Part shown: piece by piece, positions 62,275-64,000 of the stretch | Numbering within the stretch: the first letter of the stretch is position 1 | Layout: each line of letters begins with the position of its first letter | Source of the DNA: Sphaerotilus natans | Lineage (GTDB): Bacteria; Pseudomonadota; Gammaproteobacteria; Burkholderiales; Burkholderiaceae_C | NCBI RefSeq assembly: GCF_900156335.1 | Contig: NZ_FTMZ01000019.1 | Span: 1-64,000 of the forward strand | Length of the DNA: 64,000 nucleotides | Direction of reading: 5' to 3' | Made by a program: the position numbers and the translations under genes | The notes under the pieces: model-generated | Seen by the model: the letters and a program-made list of their open reading frames with translations, nothing else | What the model was told of the DNA's origin: nothing | Databases searched by the model: none

Positions 62275-62336
62275 TCCGCCGGGCGCGGCTGCGTCAGCGG
62301 CCTGAGGCTGCGCCCGCGTTAGACTTGACGCCCGTG

Positions 62337-62375
62337 ACGGCGCCGGAACTCCGCGTTCCGGCGCCGTTCGCGTCT
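62337..62375 (+). terminator. Strong hairpin between the Ig-like lipoprotein and aroK
   Basis: ACGGCGCCGGAAC-tccgc-GTTCCGGCGCCGT, a 13-bp perfect stem, followed by TCGCGTCTTTT. Likely the end of the upstream transcript. Confidence 0.75.
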
Positions 62376-62409
62376 TTTCCCGACCTGTCCGACTTCCTCC
62401 CCCGCCCGC

Positions 62410-63027
62410 GTGTCTTCCATCTCGTCCGACGGGGGCGACCCCCGCGTCCGCCCCGGCTCCTCCGTCAGCCTCGTCGCCATGCCCGGCGCCGGCAAGTCCA
62501 CCGCCGGCCGGCATCTGGCCGCCGCCCTGGGCTGGCGCTTCGTCGATGCCGACGTCGAGATCGAGCAGCGCATCGGCCTGTCGATCCGCGCCTACTTCGA
62601 GCGCGAGGGCGAGCAGGCCTTCCGCGACCTGGAGCAGCAGGTCATCGCCGAGCTGGTGCAGATCCGTCCGCCGATCGTGCTGGCCACCGGCGGCGGCTCG
62701 GTGCTGCGCGAGGCCAACCGCCGCGCGCTCAAGGAGAACTCGGTCGTCGTCTACCTGCGCGCCTCGCCGGAGGAGCTGTTCCGCCGGCTGCGCCACGACA
62801 CCCAGCGCCCGCTGCTGCAGGTGGCCGACCCGCTGCGCAAGCTGCGCGAGCTCTACCGCGACCGCGACGCGTTCTACCGCGAGACCGCGCACTTCGTCAT
62901 CGAGACCGGCCGCCCCTCGGTGCCGACGCTGGTCAACATGATCCTGATGCAGCTGGAGCTGGCCGGCGTCGTGCCCGACGACGAGCGCCCGCTGCCCGGC
63001 AGCCTGCCTTCCCGTTCCCGCCGCTGA
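62410..63027 (+). CDS. aroK: Shikimate kinase
   Basis: A 205-residue kinase (shikimate to shikimate-3-phosphate). P-loop GAGKST, here in [11 protein letters not shown]; DxD ([20 protein letters not shown]); GGG motif ([11 protein letters not shown]); and the lid arginines [16 protein letters not shown] start at 62410 with no strong ribosome site; a shorter start within VSLVAMPG is possible. The N-terminal 20 residues (serine/glycine-rich) are poorly conserved. Precedes aroB as usual. Confidence 0.94.
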   Translation: MSSISSDGGDPRVRPGSSVSLVAMPGAGKSTAGRHLAAALGWRFVDADVEIEQRIGLSIRAYFEREGEQAFRDLEQQVIAELVQIRPPIVLATGGGSVLREANRRALKENSVVVYLRASPEELFRRLRHDTQRPLLQVADPLRKLRELYRDRDAFYRETAHFVIETGRPSVPTLVNMILMQLELAGVVPDDERPLPGSLPSRSRR

Positions 63028-63058
63028 CCCGGCCGCCGACGACGCTCATCCGCCCGCC

Positions 63059-64000
63059 ATGATGCCGACGACCTCCGCCGCTCCTTCTTCTTCCCCCGCC
63101 GCCCCGATCCGCGAGACCGTCCGCGTCGAGCTGGGCGATCGCAGCTACGACATCCTGATCGGCACCGGCCTGCTGGACGATCCGGCCGCCTGGGCCGGGC
63201 TGCCCAAGGCGCAGACCGCGATGATCGTCACCAACACCACCGTCGGGCCGCTGTACGCCGCCAGGCTGCAGGCGGCGCTGGTGCCGCACTACGCGCGGGT
63301 GCTGACGGTCGAGCTGCCCGACGGCGAGGCCTTCAAGGACGCCGCCACGCTCGAGCGCATCTACGCCGCGCTGCTGGGCGCCACCTGCGACCGCAAGACG
63401 GTGCTGTTCGCGCTGGGCGGCGGCGTGGTGGGCGACATGACCGGCTTCGCCGCGGCCTGCTACATGCGCGGCGTGCCCTTCGTGCAGGTGCCCACGACGC
63501 TGCTGTCGCAGGTCGACTCGTCGGTCGGTGGCAAGACCGCGATCAACCACCCGCTGGGCAAGAACATGATCGGCGCGTTCTACCAGCCGGTGCGCGTCAT
63601 CTGCGACCTCGACACGCTCGACACGCTGCCCGAGCGCGAGCTTTCGGCGGGACTCGCCGAGGTCATCAAGTACGGCCCGATCGCCGACGCCGACTTCCTC
63701 GCCTGGATCGAGGCCAACATCGAGCCGCTGCGCGCACGCGACAAGACGGCGCTGGCGCAGGCGGTCAAGCGCTCCTGCCAGATCAAGGCGCAGGTGGTCG
63801 GCTGCGACGAGCGCGAGAGCGGCCTGCGCGCCATCCTGAACTTCGGCCACACCTTCGGCCACGCGATCGAGGCGGGCCTGGGCTACGGCGAATGGCTGCA
63901 CGGCGAGGCGGTCGGCTGCGGCATGGTCATGGCCGCGGACCTCTCGGCGCGCCTGGGCCTGATGCCGGCCGAGTTCGTCGCGCGGGTGCGGGGGCTGTGC
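63059..64000 (+). CDS. aroB: 3-dehydroquinate synthase, N-terminal 314 codons (cut by window edge)
   Basis: The frame is open to the last base. Seen: the N-terminal domain [55 protein letters not shown] (nucleotide and metal region), [39 protein letters not shown] and the zinc-ligand [11 protein letters not shown] with HGEAV. It converts DAHP to 3-dehydroquinate. ATG at 63059 is followed by a second ATG; the 15-residue Ser/Ala-rich lead is variable. About 50 residues remain beyond the window. Confidence 0.95.
   Translation, partial: MMPTTSAAPSSSPAAPIRETVRVELGDRSYDILIGTGLLDDPAAWAGLPKAQTAMIVTNTTVGPLYAARLQAALVPHYARVLTVELPDGEAFKDAATLERIYAALLGATCDRKTVLFALGGGVVGDMTGFAAACYMRGVPFVQVPTTLLSQVDSSVGGKTAINHPLGKNMIGAFYQPVRVICDLDTLDTLPERELSAGLAEVIKYGPIADADFLAWIEANIEPLRARDKTALAQAVKRSCQIKAQVVGCDERESGLRAILNFGHTFGHAIEAGLGYGEWLHGEAVGCGMVMAADLSARLGLMPAEFVARVRGLC

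Overview
This 64 kb window is a GC-rich (roughly 70 %) chromosomal segment of a betaproteobacterium. The order of the housekeeping blocks (rplM-rpsI / bactofilin / erpA / anmK / M23 peptidase / tyrS; mrcA divergent from pilMNOPQ, then aroK-aroB), the Bug-type solute receptor and the trimeric Gram-negative porins all point to Burkholderiales. The Leptothrix/Sphaerotilus/Rubrivivax group is the most likely home; that placement is inference from gene content, not from a marker gene.

Left edge to 13.5 kb: the end of an ISAs1-family insertion sequence abuts, and appears to have clipped the last residues of, an exopolysaccharide sugar transferase. A purine-salvage island follows. xdhABC (xanthine dehydrogenase, minus strand) is divergent from a LysR regulator translationally coupled to guanine deaminase, and then comes a complete BMP-type nucleoside/purine ABC importer (ATPase, two permeases, lipoprotein receptor). 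Together they would import purines, deaminate guanine to xanthine and oxidise xanthine to urate.

13.7-21.5 kb: ribosomal proteins L13 and S9, a coiled-coil membrane protein, bactofilin, ErpA, AnmK with a cell-wall M23 peptidase, TyrS, and a Bug/TctC periplasmic receptor. 21.7-31 kb: a minus-strand operon encodes an AMP-forming acyl-CoA ligase, a full Liv-type ABC importer and a PaaK-like protein, divergent from a Crp/Fnr-type regulator. It probably imports and CoA-activates an organic acid.

31-44 kb: a SixA-like phosphohistidine phosphatase, a stand-alone AAA+ ATPase, and a complete type II secretion cluster (gspG-H-I-J-K-L-M-N-D-E-F on minus, gspC divergent). 44-54.7 kb: a CobT paralogue without the usual catalytic glutamate, ilvA preceded by a likely small RNA or attenuator, an OsmC-like protein, Coq7, two porins around a DUF3047 lipoprotein, LptM, CyaY and penicillin-binding protein 1A. 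55-64 kb: pilMNOPQ (type IV pilus alignment complex and secretin), a large Ig-like lipoprotein, aroK and the beginning of aroB.

The best candidates for something undescribed are: (i) a ~120-nt minus-strand transcript between ilvA and the OsmC gene, with a good promoter, a CU-rich anti-Shine-Dalgarno segment and a strong intrinsic terminator; (ii) REP-like repeats inserted in frame in both xdhA and xdhB; (iii) enzyme homologues that have lost key residues (CobT-like and PaaK-like). All function calls rest on motif reading by eye; no database search was run.
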